The position numbers and the translations under genes are program-made. Below, piece after piece: positions 63,774 to 64,000 of a stretch of DNA of 64,000 nucleotides (its first letter is position 1; each line of letters starts with the position of its first letter). The notes beneath the pieces were generated by a model. It was not told where the DNA came from, did not search any database, and saw only the letters and a list, made by a program, of their open reading frames with translations. Source of the DNA: Mangrovicoccus sp. HB161399 (GTDB taxonomy: Bacteria > Pseudomonadota > Alphaproteobacteria > Rhodobacterales > Rhodobacteraceae). The DNA lies in the NCBI RefSeq assembly GCF_013184745.1, contig NZ_JAATVU010000021.1:34667-98666 (forward strand), in the 5' to 3' direction.

Positions 63774-64000
63774 TGAGGTGGTCCCTATTTCCCGTACAGT
63801 TTCTCGGCGGCGCTAAGCTTGCCTGTTGATCATGCCGCCGCCTTCATGCCGGGGCCCTCGTGGGCCTCGACGGGTGTCCGTCCTCCGAGCGCCGAATGCG
63901 GACGCTGGGTGTTGCAGAGTGAGGCGTCGAACGCGATCCGTCCGAGAGAGATGCCGAACGATCCACCTGCCGATCCCCGTGCGGGCTTCGGACCCGGTCT
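63774..64000 (-). mobile_element. IS3-family insertion sequence, end piece (cut by window edge)
   Basis: A TGAGGTGGTCCCTATTTCCC at 63774-63793 has the TG-start and GTCCCTATTT core seen at ends of several IS3-family elements. It is followed on the reverse strand by the 3' end of a transposase. The rest of the element lies beyond the window. Confidence 0.6.
63830..64000 (-). pseudogene. IS3-family transposase OrfB, C-terminal remnant
   Basis: The reverse strand reads NTQRPHSALGGRTPVEAHEG then PGMKAAA and a stop at 63832-63830. NxxRPHSALGGRTP is the well-known C-terminal motif of IS3 OrfB. The residues before it (RIAFDASLCN) do not fit the normal FxxYN pattern, which suggests decay. It is truncated by the window edge, so the state of the remaining gene is unknown. 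Confidence 0.65.

Overview
The window is GC-rich, alphaproteobacterial chromosomal DNA, most likely Rhodobacteraceae. The reasons are the gene content and its recognisable family traits: alpha-type SspB, DUF4169, DUF455, DUF2125, IalB, a murC-murB-ddl-ftsQ-ftsA cell-wall block, and RRNA-less, dense, ATGA-coupled operons. No rRNA, tRNA or CRISPR array was found. I could run no search, so family names rest on motifs and recalled family features.

Left part (1-12 kb): a truncated cytochrome P450 converges on three tandem, translationally coupled DUF/GT2-like glycosyltransferase paralogues and a ribbon-helix-helix regulator. Then come DUF4169, fumC, sspB and chrA. A badly decayed IS5-family element (8.2-9.6 kb) separates chrA from a DUF455 ferritin-like gene, an FKBP isomerase and bcp.

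Middle (12-36 kb): mostly housekeeping operons. These are an AsmA/YhdP-like giant protein coupled to queA; an MFS carrier and DUF924; cysS-cimA-squalene/phytoene-synthase-like, chained by ATGA overlaps; a reverse-strand run ybbA-ybbP-like ABC, cobA, cobB and MFS; tesA diverging from ybbA; and a second ABC ATPase-permease pair coupled to a Tat-exported CrtC/AttH-like lipocalin and a PNPOx-like flavoprotein. A tandem SnoaL-like protein closes the segment.

Cell-wall island (36-52 kb): ftsW-murG-murC, an alanine-repeat protein of unknown function, a small lipoprotein with a decayed second copy, murB, ddl, ftsQ and ftsA. A full-consensus CtrA-type site lies just upstream of ddl-ftsQ-ftsA. The island is cut off on both sides by dead insertion sequences: an IS427-group IS5 relic before ftsW, and an IS256 relic carrying a nested IS5 relic after ftsA. 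mraY/murD on the left and ftsZ/lpxC on the right, usual neighbours in this group, are missing.

Right part (52-64 kb): DUF2125, an SDR and an enoyl-CoA hydratase-like pair, a DUF882 murein peptidase diverging from an LdtD-type L,D-transpeptidase, then lpxD, an acyl carrier protein and a ketoacyl synthase (envelope lipid synthesis). ialB, a probable new small RNA gene (about 60.83-60.90 kb, reverse strand), a CorC/HlyC-type CBS protein and a metallophosphoesterase-like protein lacking metal ligands follow. The window ends inside an IS3-family transposase relic.
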